Assembly (NCBI GenBank): GCA_015523125.1
Contig: WAKX01000022.1
Span: forward strand, 1-32,016
Direction of reading: 5' to 3'
Origin: DHVE2 group archaeon
Lineage (GTDB): Archaea > Thermoplasmatota > Thermoplasmata > Thermoplasmatales > Aciduliprofundaceae
DNA length: 32,016 nt
Position numbers and translations under genes: made by a program. The notes under the pieces are model-generated. The model searched no databases. It saw only the letters and a program-made list of their open reading frames with translations, and was not told where the DNA came from. Below, piece by piece: positions 13,784 to 22,461 of the stretch. Position 1 is the first letter of the stretch. Each line of letters begins with the position of its first letter.

Positions 13784-16323
13784 TTTACTACCTCCTTCAA
13801 CATTTCAAACACTCCTGTTGGGCTATACGCCCTTATTATGGCTGCCCCACTGGGGCACACGTTAGCGCAGGCACCGCATCCAACGCACTGCGCCGGACGC
13901 ACCTTCGCTATATGATCTTCCTCGTCGATATATCTTGCTCCTGAGAAGCAGGCATCTACGCATATACCGCAGCCCGCACATTTCCTCGGATTCGTTACAC
14001 TTATGAATTTACCCGCTGGAGAGATTATATCCCTCATAAGGTATAGAGAGCTTTGAGCCGCGAATCCGGCCTCTTCCATTTCTTCCTCAATGCTCATGGG
14101 CCTGTGGGCAAGACCCGCAACAAAGATTCCGCCGAATGGCTCTTCGAAGAGCATGAACTGATTGCTCGCCCTCTCTATGCCGTACCTCGGCTCCTCTGCA
14201 AAATAGAAAAATCCTTCTTTGTCCAATTTCATTCCGAGCATTTCAGCGATTTTCCGGTTTATTTCCCTTGGTTTCACCAACGCGATTGGCTCTCCTTCTC
14301 CCTTCTTCGCGTTTGGAGGAGCGAGGTCAAGGAGAGAATAGGATTTCATAAGGTCGTAAGTTGCCTCAACACCCTTTCTCTTAGCGTATATAGAAGAGAC
14401 GCTTGAATGCAACGTATCTCCGTCCATGCGGGAATTGATATGCGTGCCTTTCTCTTCAATATCCGCACCTGTGGCGATTATTATCACTCCCGCATTTATC
14501 TCTCCTCCGTTATATTTTATTGTGAAGTTACCCAATGAGCCATCTATAGCTTCAACTTCTTCTTTTATCCACTTCGCCCTCTTCATTACCCTATCTTTCA
14601 GGGACGTGTACCACTTCTCTAGCTCATCGTTGCTCATTTGGAGTACCTCTGGCTTCACACCGGGTGCATCGAAAACCTTGTCAAACTCTGGAGTAATCAA
14701 GTACACCAAAGAAACCTTTTCCAATAGATAATCTGCTGCAATAAGCGCAGATACGTCGCCTCCAATTATAGCAACCGTCTTTACAGTTTCAGTTAGAGGT
14801 ATATCCACGTAGACATCTTTCCTTGCCTTTGCTATGGCAGCGTTCAACATCGCATTTACCTTTCTCGCGTTCGCACCCACTCTTGATGCGTACTCTCTGA
14901 GCTGCACAAGTTCAACATAAGATGGTGCAATACCCGCTTTCGCAGCGGTCATTTCCAGCATAGCACCGCGAAGTGCAGGGCTGCAGGCCCCGAACACGAC
15001 ACGATTTATTCCCTTCTCCTTTATCTCTTTCACAATCTCCTCAGGGTGCAAACACAGGTAATCTTTCTTAATCACGTAATCCGCATCCACATCTATATTG
15101 AACCCTTGGGCTGCACACTCGCATATGAACACGCCAACCTTCGGATTGAAATCATCCTGCTCAAAGCGCGGAATTTCCATAGCTATGGGTTTTCCCTCGC
15201 CCAAATACTTCTCCACCTGCGGAACTATTGCGGTACCTTGATATATAGCCTCAGTGCTTCCGGTGGGCTTGTAATATTCCCCTATGACGAAAACTCCGTC
15301 CCTATTCGTTTCAAATGTGAACGGCTTTGTCTTTGCGAATCCGTGCTCCAAATCAACCCCAATATTCTTAGCGAGCTTCACCCAGTCTTCTGGAATAGCT
15401 TGACCTGGCATTATGGCCAGAAGGTCAACATGCACATCGTTCACCTTCACACCTTTTCCATCCTGTGTAATGGAGATTGAATCAATCATGTGAATGTTTA
15501 TACCCTTCTCCACGGCTTCATCGTACAATCTCATCTGGTTGTGGCCGTATAACCTGATTTCTTTCAGGAATATGTGCACATCAAGCTCGGGATCCATCTC
15601 CTTAAGAGCGAGGGCTTCTCTGAACACTATGGTCTGATCCTCATATGAGCCGATGTACCCCTCAAACCCAGCAGGAGAGAAGAAACCAACGCTATTAGGA
15701 TATTCTCCATCGTCAGTCTTCAAAAACTCTTTGTGCATACCCTTTCCCCTGAACATCCATGCAAAATCATGGAACGTCTTGACATTTTTCAATCCTGCTC
15801 CGAATTTTTCTATGGACTCAGGAATGTACTCAGGGGAGAGAACTACAGCTTCAACCTTCACTTCCTCTTCCTTTTCTTGGGGTATTTGAATGGCCTTTGC
15901 AGGACAAACATCAACGCATTCTTCCGCATTTTTTATTATTCTCATTCCGGGACCAAGTGGCATGGGAATGTACTTCACATCGCATTTCTCATGACACAGG
16001 TCGCAACCTATGCATTTGAATTCATTAACCGTCTGTGGCCTATGCTTGAACTTTACCTTGAAATTCCCCGGACCGCCTTCCACGTCGATGAGCTCGGAAT
16101 TATGGTAAAATTCTATGTTGCCAGTTAAATTTGCAGTTTGAAGTAAAATCGCTTTCGAATATCCGTTCATTATATCCCTCGGCTGCTGTTGCTGCATTTG
16201 CGTCATCTTATGCCAGAGAAACTCACCGCGATTGAGCATTATTACCTTGTGCCCAGCGCGAGCGAAATTCGCCGCAGCGCGATAAGAGGCAAGAGTTGTA
16301 CCATAGACCAAAACTTTTCCCAT
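13780..16323 (-). CDS. Large HdrA-like protein with degenerate FAD motifs (second HdrA of the complex)
   Basis: 847 aa, start ATG 16323 with GGAGGTG 5 nt upstream, one base after the hdrA stop. It is built from HdrA parts in an unusual order. A Rossmann-like start (3-30) reads Tyr-Gly-Thr-Thr-Leu-Ala-Ser where Gly-x-Gly-x2-Gly is expected. A ferredoxin-like set starts at Cys104 (Cys-Ile-Gly-Cys-Asp-Leu-Cys-x3-Cys) with Cys136/140. A middle block, 396-500, resembles the HdrA N-terminal domain (Val-Phe-Ile-Cys-Glu-Cys, Gly-Ala-Cys-Ser-Pro). A second Rossmann-like start at 516-540 reads Ile-Ile-Gly-Gly-Asp-Val-Ser. The C-terminus (778-847) has two intact [4Fe-4S] ferredoxin sets. The Cys-Pro-Gln-Cys and Cys-x2-Cys-Cys motifs of true HdrA are absent. 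FAD binding is doubtful in one or both halves, so it may be an electron conduit or scaffold paired with HdrA. Confidence 0.85.
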   Translation of the reverse strand: MGKVLVYGTTLASYRAAANFARAGHKVIMLNRGEFLWHKMTQMQQQQPRDIMNGYSKAILLQTANLTGNIEFYHNSELIDVEGGPGNFKVKFKHRPQTVNEFKCIGCDLCHEKCDVKYIPMPLGPGMRIIKNAEECVDVCPAKAIQIPQEKEEEVKVEAVVLSPEYIPESIEKFGAGLKNVKTFHDFAWMFRGKGMHKEFLKTDDGEYPNSVGFFSPAGFEGYIGSYEDQTIVFREALALKEMDPELDVHIFLKEIRLYGHNQMRLYDEAVEKGINIHMIDSISITQDGKGVKVNDVHVDLLAIMPGQAIPEDWVKLAKNIGVDLEHGFAKTKPFTFETNRDGVFVIGEYYKPTGSTEAIYQGTAIVPQVEKYLGEGKPIAMEIPRFEQDDFNPKVGVFICECAAQGFNIDVDADYVIKKDYLCLHPEEIVKEIKEKGINRVVFGACSPALRGAMLEMTAAKAGIAPSYVELVQLREYASRVGANARKVNAMLNAAIAKARKDVYVDIPLTETVKTVAIIGGDVSALIAADYLLEKVSLVYLITPEFDKVFDAPGVKPEVLQMSNDELEKWYTSLKDRVMKRAKWIKEEVEAIDGSLGNFTIKYNGGEINAGVIIIATGADIEEKGTHINSRMDGDTLHSSVSSIYAKRKGVEATYDLMKSYSLLDLAPPNAKKGEGEPIALVKPREINRKIAEMLGMKLDKEGFFYFAEEPRYGIERASNQFMLFEEPFGGIFVAGLAHRPMSIEEEMEEAGFAAQSSLYLMRDIISPAGKFISVTNPRKCAGCGICVDACFSGARYIDEEDHIAKVRPAQCVGCGACANVCPSGAAIIRAYSPTGVFEMLKEVVK

Positions 16324-18330
16324 TTAGAACACCTCCGCAAGCACATCAACTGCACGAACTACTTGGCCTTTCTTGAAATTCACCACTTGTATAGCGGTAG
16401 TGGGACAATTTGCACTGCAGGCACCGCACCCTTCGCAAAGCGCCTCGTTGACCACGGAGACATGGCGAATCGGATCAATAGTAATGGCATCGTAAGCGCA
16501 CTGGTCCTTGCAGCGACCGCACCCTGCGCAGATTTCAGGGTCAACCTTCGCCAGAAGTGGCTCCTTCTCCAACTGTGGCTTGGATAGAAGAGCCATGGCC
16601 TTAGCGGCAGCACCGCTTCCCTGCGACACGCTATCGGTGATATCCTTTATGAACTGCGCCGCGCCCGCTATGAACACGCCACCAACGGGGGTCTCCAGAG
16701 GCTTTAGCTTGAGGTGCGTTTCTTTGAGCCAACCCCACTCATCGTACGGAATGCGCAATTTCTTTGCCAATTCTTTAACGGTAGAAGAACCCTTTGCGGC
16801 CGTGGCGAGGACAACCATGTCCACATCCACTTCCACAATTCTTCCGGTGAGGGTATCAACACCCTGCACGCGATACTTGTCTCCAACCTTGTAAACCTTT
16901 GAAACCTTACCACGAATGAAATTCACTCCGTACTCTTCCTTGGCACGATGATAGAATTCCTCGTATCCCTTGCCGTTGGAGCGAATATCTATGTAGAAGT
17001 CATAAACAGCTGCATCGTGCAGTGCGTGCTTAACCAACATCGCCTGCTTTATGGTGTACATGCAGCATATCCTCGAGCAGTATGGCACGCCGTTCTGCGG
17101 ATCACGCGAACCGACGCAGTGCACAAAGGCAATGCTTTTAGGTATTTTGCCATCCGACGGCCTGCGGGGAATTCCGGCAGTTGGCCCAGAAGGAGCCAAT
17201 AGCCTTTCAAACTGCAGGGCAGTGATAACATCGGGGTATTTACCTCCGAGCTCCGGAAATGCCTCCGCGGGCATAACCTCGTAGCCCGTGGCAACGATAA
17301 TAGAGCCAACCTCTTCCTCCACAATTTCTTCGTTGTTCTGGAAATGTATCGCGTTAGGCTCGCAGACATCGGCGCACTTGGAGCATATTTTCACATTCTT
17401 TTTTGGTTTTATTTTACCCTCTTTTACTTTCTTTTCAAATTGCAAACGAATGCAGGAATTTTCATCGATAAGTGCTTTTAAAGGCACAGCCTGCTCATTC
17501 GCAATGTATATTGATGTCCTCTTTGCCATTTTCAGATCAAATTCAGAATCAACATGCGCAGGGCAAACCCTTAAACATTCACCGCACCCCGTACACTTAT
17601 CCCAGTCCACATACGTGGCCTTCTTCTTTATTTTCACCTTGAAATTGCCCATGAACCCTTCCACATCTTCAACTTCACTGTATGTGTACAGCTTGATATT
17701 TGGATGGCCACCTACATCGTTCATCTTTGGAGTGAGAATACACTGGGGGCAATCCAGCGTGGGAAATGTTTCAGAGAGACGAAACATGTTTCCGCCTATA
17801 GATGGCTCCTTCTCCACCAGAATCGTCTCTATGCCAGAATCCGCTATATCTAAAGCAGCCTGCATGCCTGCAACTCCACCACCTATGACCAAAACCCTCC
17901 TTGTCACAGGAACTTCAATTGGCTCCAGTGAGGCATTTGCCTTCAGTTTTTCAATCGTCGCGTTGATTATTCTTATTGCCTTACGAGTAGCTGCCTCTGG
18001 GTTATCCTCGTGGGGCCAAGCTGCCCACTCTCGTATGTTTGCAATTTCAACACGATAGGGATTCAATCCGGCGCGGGCGGCGGCATTCCTCATTGTTTTC
18101 TCATGGAGAGTAGGAGAACAGTTTGCGACTACAACTCCATCAAGATTGTACTTTTTAATGGAATCTTCAATTAGCTTCTGACCCGGCTGGGAGCACATAA
18201 AAACATAGGTGGTGGAAAAAGCAACATCCTCTCGTTTTCCAATTTCTTCTGCAACGCGCTTAACATCAACAGTGCCAGCGATGTTACGACCGCAATGGCA
18301 TATAAACACACCAATTCTCTTCATAGCCAT
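16324..18330 (-). CDS. hdrA: Heterodisulfide reductase subunit A, FAD and multi-[4Fe-4S] protein
   Basis: Flavin subunit that in known Hdr complexes bifurcates electrons between ferredoxin and a disulfide. 668 aa, the usual full length. The N-terminal domain starts Val-Phe-Ile-Cys-His-Cys-Gly (8-14) and includes Asn-Cys-Ser-Pro (70-73). FAD Rossmann Gly-Gly-Gly-Val-Ala-Gly at 150-155, then Cys-Pro-Gln-Cys (194-197). First ferredoxin set from Cys246 (Cys-Thr-Gly-Cys-Gly-Glu-Cys-x3-Cys-Pro), then Cys-Ser-Lys-Cys-x3-Cys. Cys-Val-Gly-Ser-Arg-Asp with a following Cys-x3-Cys-Cys is typical of HdrA. Two C-terminal ferredoxin sets are intact. It overlaps the hdrB stop by 10 bp; GGAGGTG lies 8 nt before ATG 18330. 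No CoM/CoB pathway genes are seen, so the disulfide or other acceptor in this organism is open. Confidence 0.95.
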   Translation of the reverse strand: MAMKRIGVFICHCGRNIAGTVDVKRVAEEIGKREDVAFSTTYVFMCSQPGQKLIEDSIKKYNLDGVVVANCSPTLHEKTMRNAAARAGLNPYRVEIANIREWAAWPHEDNPEAATRKAIRIINATIEKLKANASLEPIEVPVTRRVLVIGGGVAGMQAALDIADSGIETILVEKEPSIGGNMFRLSETFPTLDCPQCILTPKMNDVGGHPNIKLYTYSEVEDVEGFMGNFKVKIKKKATYVDWDKCTGCGECLRVCPAHVDSEFDLKMAKRTSIYIANEQAVPLKALIDENSCIRLQFEKKVKEGKIKPKKNVKICSKCADVCEPNAIHFQNNEEIVEEEVGSIIVATGYEVMPAEAFPELGGKYPDVITALQFERLLAPSGPTAGIPRRPSDGKIPKSIAFVHCVGSRDPQNGVPYCSRICCMYTIKQAMLVKHALHDAAVYDFYIDIRSNGKGYEEFYHRAKEEYGVNFIRGKVSKVYKVGDKYRVQGVDTLTGRIVEVDVDMVVLATAAKGSSTVKELAKKLRIPYDEWGWLKETHLKLKPLETPVGGVFIAGAAQFIKDITDSVSQGSGAAAKAMALLSKPQLEKEPLLAKVDPEICAGCGRCKDQCAYDAITIDPIRHVSVVNEALCEGCGACSANCPTTAIQVVNFKKGQVVRAVDVLAEVF

Positions 18331-19211
18331 TTCTTAAGCACCTCCTCTGGAGAGATGTAATGCTTATCAAAGTGAAGTACGTCCTGCGAGGTCAAACCGA
18401 ATGCTATTGCCATTAACTGAGTGAAATAAACTATTGGCATATGCTCAAATTCGCTGTGCTTTTGCTTGGCAATTTCCTGCCTCTTATCAAGATTGAAGAA
18501 ACATAAGGGGCAAGAGGTGGCGATGACGTCTGCACCCATCTCCTTCGCAACGCTCACAAGCTTGTAAGTTCTCTCACCCACAATTTCCTTCTTGTCGACG
18601 GTGTGATAAGAGCCGCAGCATTCATTCTTAAGTGGATAATCCACAACCTCAGCACCCAAAAGTTTTAGCAAGTCTTCCAAAATGTGAGGATCTTCGCGAT
18701 CATCTATCGCGATTTCTTCGGGGCGGAGCAGAAGGCACCCATAGTACGGAGCTACTTTCAGCCCTTTTAGCGGCTTTTTCACCATGCTTTTGATTTTGTC
18801 AAAGCCCACATCGTTCTTTAAGAATTGAAGATAGTGAAGTACATTGATATTCCCTTCGTAATTTGCTTCTTCGTCCATGAAAAGGTCCAAAGTTTTCAAC
18901 TTGTCGCGATTTTTCATCACATCTATATGCGCTCTCCTCAAATTGTTGTAGCACATAGAACACACGGCAATCACGCGATTATCCCCTATCTCTTTCCCAT
19001 AATTCTGCGCCTTTATAAGATTGCGGACGTTGGCAATTGTGAATTTCACACTGTCTTGCGCGAGGCCGTACACGGCACCGCAGCAGGTCCAGCCTGGAAG
19101 TTCCACAAAATCGTACCCCAGGACTCTGGCACTTTCAACCGTGCTGTCTTCAAGGTTCTTTGCCACACCCTTCAATGTGCATCCCGGATAAAACATAACT
19201 TTCTTTCCCAT
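18321..19211 (-). CDS. hdrB: Heterodisulfide reductase subunit B, two CCG domains
   Basis: Catalytic disulfide-reducing subunit; in characterised HdrB each CCG domain holds a noncubane [4Fe-4S] cluster. 296 aa. Both CCG cysteine sets are complete: Cys11, Cys43-Cys44, Cys84, Cys87, and Cys159, Cys198-Cys199, Cys234, Cys237. No membrane helix, so it is the soluble HdrB type. GAGGTGA precedes ATG 19211. It follows hdrC by 9 bp and overlaps hdrA. With the FrdB-like subunit lacking a CCG domain, this is the only CCG protein in the cluster, so it either reduces a disulfide or hands electrons to the fumarate reductase pair. Confidence 0.95.
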   Translation of the reverse strand: MGKKVMFYPGCTLKGVAKNLEDSTVESARVLGYDFVELPGWTCCGAVYGLAQDSVKFTIANVRNLIKAQNYGKEIGDNRVIAVCSMCYNNLRRAHIDVMKNRDKLKTLDLFMDEEANYEGNINVLHYLQFLKNDVGFDKIKSMVKKPLKGLKVAPYYGCLLLRPEEIAIDDREDPHILEDLLKLLGAEVVDYPLKNECCGSYHTVDKKEIVGERTYKLVSVAKEMGADVIATSCPLCFFNLDKRQEIAKQKHSEFEHMPIVYFTQLMAIAFGLTSQDVLHFDKHYISPEEVLKKWL

Positions 19212-19220
19212 TTTTTCACC

Positions 19221-19622
19221 TCAAGGCGTGAATTTTCTGAAATTGCTCACCATTGCTATCGGCGGCAATTCTTCCCTCTCTTCCACTTTATACGGGTCCA
19301 CGTAATCATAATTCTTCCTGAGCTGCAACTCTCGAATCGCTTCCATCACCGCCGCTAAATCCAACCCAACAGGGCAGCGAACGGTGCAAGTAAAGCAGGC
19401 GGCGCAAATCCAAGGAGTCTTCGCATTAAGCAGCGTGTCCACGTCTCCCTCCTGCAAGAACATGAAAACCTGATTCGGCAAGACGTCCATGAACTCGGCC
19501 ATAGGACAGCCAGAAGAGCATCGACCGCACTGGTAGCACGAGAAAATGTTTTGTCCGCTGATCTCTATAATTTTTTGGACCCTTTCGTCTTCGTGCGGAT
19601 CCTTCGTTATTGTGTATTTCAT
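19221..19622 (-). CDS. hdrC: Heterodisulfide reductase subunit C, two [4Fe-4S] clusters
   Basis: Electron carrier between HdrA and HdrB. 133 aa. Two sets: Cys-Tyr-Gln-Cys-Gly-Arg-Cys-x3-Cys-Pro (about 35-46) and Cys-Ala-Ala-Cys-Phe-Thr-Cys-x3-Cys-Pro (about 74-85). A GGAGGT site lies 7 nt before ATG 19622. First gene of the eight-gene operon, with a TATA box at 19665-19672. The soluble, short form without haem- or membrane-associated parts is the HdrABC type. Confidence 0.93.
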   Translation of the reverse strand: MKYTITKDPHEDERVQKIIEISGQNIFSCYQCGRCSSGCPMAEFMDVLPNQVFMFLQEGDVDTLLNAKTPWICAACFTCTVRCPVGLDLAAVMEAIRELQLRKNYDYVDPYKVEEREELPPIAMVSNFRKFTP

Positions 19623-19664
19623 AATATAAACCTCCGGAGTAGTTGGGCGGTGATGAAGTTATCC

Positions 19665-19672
19665 ATATTTAA
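19665..19672 (-). promoter_or_regulatory. TATA box of the hdr-fumarate reductase operon
   Basis: Minus-strand TTAAATAT centred at 19668.5 predicts a start near 19642 and a leader of about 20 nt carrying GGAGGT. No other strong promoter is obvious before the eight genes down to 9760. Confidence 0.5.
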
Positions 19673-19752
19673 CTTTTTGGCGAATTTAAAAACCTCAAAA
19701 TGCGTGTTTTGCGAATTTTAAAACAATTTCATTTCTCTTTAACGAAAATCGT

Positions 19753-19769
19753 AGAAAAAAGAAAAAAAG
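19753..19769 (-). terminator. Oligo-T terminator after the sedolisin gene
   Basis: Directly after the stop, the minus strand reads CTTTTTTTCTTTTTTC, separating this gene from the same-strand hdr operon. Confidence 0.5.
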
Positions 19770-22280
19770 CTATTTTTCTCTCTTTCTGCGCCACACCGCA
19801 ATTGCACCCACTAAGAATATCAGCAGCGGAAGCATCAGTATGTCGGAGAACTCTGGAACCGGTTGGTTGACCACCAAAGTAACATGCGTGCTCGCCGATA
19901 GATTTCCCCAGTGATTGGATGTGTGATTATAGGTATACGCCAAAATAGTCAATGAGTAGGTGCCTGCCGGCGTAGATGATGTGGTGGTTAGGGTAAAATT
20001 AATCCATGCCACCGCTCCGTTACCGGACGGATGGACATACGTCACATTTGTGGTATAAGTTACACCAGATGGAAGACCTTCTATCTGAAAATGCCCCATC
20101 TCAGATGTCCAATCGTAAGGGAACCATATTTTGATATTATAGTATGTTGATTCTCCCGCATTAACCTTCTGACTGCTCTGGAATGAAGACATGTACGGCC
20201 CTATATCATGTATGAATTCCCACGCATTAATCACACCCCAGCCAGTAACCTGATCCCAGCCGACTCCGGCTGAACCACCGCCCCCCGTGCTTCCCTCGGT
20301 TACATCGAAAAATGGCGGTGATGATTGATACATACCATTGTGATAATAGTCATACCCTATTTTGTATATTGTAGGCGCAAAAAATCCAAACCCATATATT
20401 GTGGTATCTCCCGTCACAGATCCATGGCCATCGTAATATCTTCCTGCATAAGCAGCCATGGCCGCAAGTTCTCCAGCAGTTACTGGGCAGGCAACCGATG
20501 TCCCCGCTATACCAAACCATCCAGTCTGAAGATTTCCACTACTATCTGCTCCGGTTGTATATATTATAGTTCGATTCCCAACGGCTGATATATCTGCAGT
20601 GACCCTCCCGCTGTATGTTCCCACGTATGTTTTCTGCCATGAAGGCTCTGAATATTTTGAACTGATACCACTCTGGGTCCCCCAATGATCATTGTTATTC
20701 CCTCCAGCACCTGTGGCCGTGGAATCATACCACACAATTTCATCGCTTCTTGGGTCATCAATATTAGTGTTGTTCCCCATTGTTTGATAAGTGTCGTTAG
20801 TAAAATCAGTGCTGTTATCGTCCACTCCATTGGGTATAGGAGACGTACCACCCACGGCAATGAATCCGTAGTTATCATAAGCCGCAGTAGATGGCTCACT
20901 CGGAGATGTGGTGTCACCATCATCTCCACTTGAAGCGAGTACAGTTACTCCCAAAGCATTCAAAGCCTGAACATCGGCCATGGTTGTCGAGTCCACACTG
21001 CTATCTCCATCGCCCCACGAGTTGCTAACCGCAACCAAGGTGGAATTCTTGGCTAGAGTATTCAATATATAGTTGTAGTTGTCGGCTGGGAAATTTTTCT
21101 GCGAAGAATCAGAATATACACAAACCACATCTACTCCAGGAGCGAGGGTTCCTATCATCTCCAAATCCAATTCGTTTTCCACATTCACATTACCATCTAC
21201 ATTGCTCCCCGGTGGTTTGCAATCACTTTCGGTAGCGTATCCCCACACATGGGGCATCCCTCCCGCTTTTTGTTCCCATGCGGGAATCACATGCTTCCAG
21301 TAATTGTATACATTATTTGGGTCAAATGGTGCGTATTCTTTTATGTGGATACCCAAGAGATACTCACCCCCTTCCCAAAGAACCGTGGCCACTCTTAGCC
21401 CCTTTGCAAAGATAGGAGTGCTCGTTGGTGCTGCCGCGGCTGAATTATTATACAATTGAACTATATGATACATCTTCTGGAGATCCGAAGCAAAAACATA
21501 CCTCGTCCCAGTGCTAGAACTCGTGTGGAAATTAAGGTGATAAACCCTCGAATTATCAGTCCCACTGATCCCATTAAGATAAGGAATTATGTTCCCGGGC
21601 AACTCCAGCGGTTCCATGGCGGCATAAAATTGTTTTCTTGTATGTATCCCATCGCCTTCAAACAACCCTATCTTGGTGTGAAATACCTTCTCTATATTTC
21701 CAACGGTATCCACGATGGATATAGCGTTTCTAAGTTGCCATGTGTGCTCTATATGGAGCTTTATATGGGCATCGTTCATTCCCTCCAACCACTCCAAAGT
21801 AGCGTTGTATATCTGAGCCGATGGGGCATATTTTTCCTTGAATTGCTCCCATGTTAGAAAATGCCTGTAATTTGAAGATTGAGGATTGTTTACCCCTTCC
21901 AAAAAATAGTTCAACTTATCGCTGTTTTTCCATTTGAAACCTATTACTATACCAATTTTCTGAGTGACGTTTGCATTACCCAGAAATTCGTGATTGCTCA
22001 CAAGCGATGGATTATAGCTCTTTTCATAAGGTACTTCAACCCCCAGTACAAACCCGTTGTGCGCCCTGTTCACCGGTTGATGAATTAATACAACCAGCGA
22101 GGATATTATAAGAATTGTGATTATCGGAATAACCACAGCGCTCTTTACTCTCTTTTTCTTCTTTGGTTTTATTCCCCCGCTCTTGCTCATCCCATTTATA
22201 TAACTGCTTTTTTCAGACAAAACGTGTTCACTAACCCCGTTAGTATATCCTCTATCACCACCCAACCCACTCGATTTCAT
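19770..22280 (-). CDS. Membrane-anchored sedolisin (S53, kumamolisin-like) serine-carboxyl peptidase
   Basis: Extracellular acid-type endopeptidase. 836 aa from ATG 22280, which lies about 27 nt from the TATA box at 22304-22311, so the mRNA is probably leaderless; an ATG four codons upstream would precede the mRNA start. About 46 Gly/Ser/Lys-rich cytoplasmic residues precede a membrane segment at 47-67. A pro-kumamolisin activation domain follows (about 80-260). The peptidase domain is about 290-700: Glu368 and Asp372 (E-x3-D), oxyanion Asp453 (Ser-Ser-Gly-Asp), nucleophile Ser595 (Gly-Thr-Ser-Val-Ala-Cys-Pro), and a Gly-rich calcium site before Thr-Gly-Trp-Gly. A beta-sandwich tail (700-805) leads to Pro-Glu-Phe-Ser, a hydrophobic helix and Arg-Arg-Lys-Arg at the end. 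All catalytic residues are present. Probably supplies peptides for fermentation. Confidence 0.93.
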   Translation of the reverse strand: MKSSGLGGDRGYTNGVSEHVLSEKSSYINGMSKSGGIKPKKKKRVKSAVVIPIITILIISSLVVLIHQPVNRAHNGFVLGVEVPYEKSYNPSLVSNHEFLGNANVTQKIGIVIGFKWKNSDKLNYFLEGVNNPQSSNYRHFLTWEQFKEKYAPSAQIYNATLEWLEGMNDAHIKLHIEHTWQLRNAISIVDTVGNIEKVFHTKIGLFEGDGIHTRKQFYAAMEPLELPGNIIPYLNGISGTDNSRVYHLNFHTSSSTGTRYVFASDLQKMYHIVQLYNNSAAAAPTSTPIFAKGLRVATVLWEGGEYLLGIHIKEYAPFDPNNVYNYWKHVIPAWEQKAGGMPHVWGYATESDCKPPGSNVDGNVNVENELDLEMIGTLAPGVDVVCVYSDSSQKNFPADNYNYILNTLAKNSTLVAVSNSWGDGDSSVDSTTMADVQALNALGVTVLASSGDDGDTTSPSEPSTAAYDNYGFIAVGGTSPIPNGVDDNSTDFTNDTYQTMGNNTNIDDPRSDEIVWYDSTATGAGGNNNDHWGTQSGISSKYSEPSWQKTYVGTYSGRVTADISAVGNRTIIYTTGADSSGNLQTGWFGIAGTSVACPVTAGELAAMAAYAGRYYDGHGSVTGDTTIYGFGFFAPTIYKIGYDYYHNGMYQSSPPFFDVTEGSTGGGGSAGVGWDQVTGWGVINAWEFIHDIGPYMSSFQSSQKVNAGESTYYNIKIWFPYDWTSEMGHFQIEGLPSGVTYTTNVTYVHPSGNGAVAWINFTLTTTSSTPAGTYSLTILAYTYNHTSNHWGNLSASTHVTLVVNQPVPEFSDILMLPLLIFLVGAIAVWRRKREK

Positions 22281-22303
22281 AAATATAACCATGCTTTAAG
22301 TAA

Positions 22304-22311
22304 TATTTAAA
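22304..22311 (-). promoter_or_regulatory. TATA box of the sedolisin gene
   Basis: Minus-strand TTTAAATA, centred about 27 nt before ATG 22280, with no ribosome site in between, indicating leaderless transcription. Confidence 0.5.
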
Positions 22312-22414
22312 TTTTGTTCAAAGTTTCTCTAACTCACTAAATATTTTCTCGTTATTTGTTTATTGCGCAGTACTATCACATATGGTATCTCATTCATAAC
22401 CTCTCAGGGAAAAC

Positions 22415-22422
22415 TTATATAT
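22415..22422 (+). promoter_or_regulatory. TATA box of the L21e-rpoF-DUF655 operon
   Basis: Plus-strand TTATATAT predicts a start near 22445 and a short leader holding GGTGAT (22452-22457). It is divergent from the sedolisin promoter, about 105 bp away. Confidence 0.5.
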
Positions 22423-22461
22423 GGCAAATCTTTTATACCCCTGCAATTTAAGGTGATTCCC

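Noticed and set aside
17288-18058. 256-codon plus-strand frame opposite hdrA
   Set aside because: It lies wholly antisense to a strongly conserved gene, is Ser/Thr/Phe-rich as expected for a shadow frame, and has no ribosome site.
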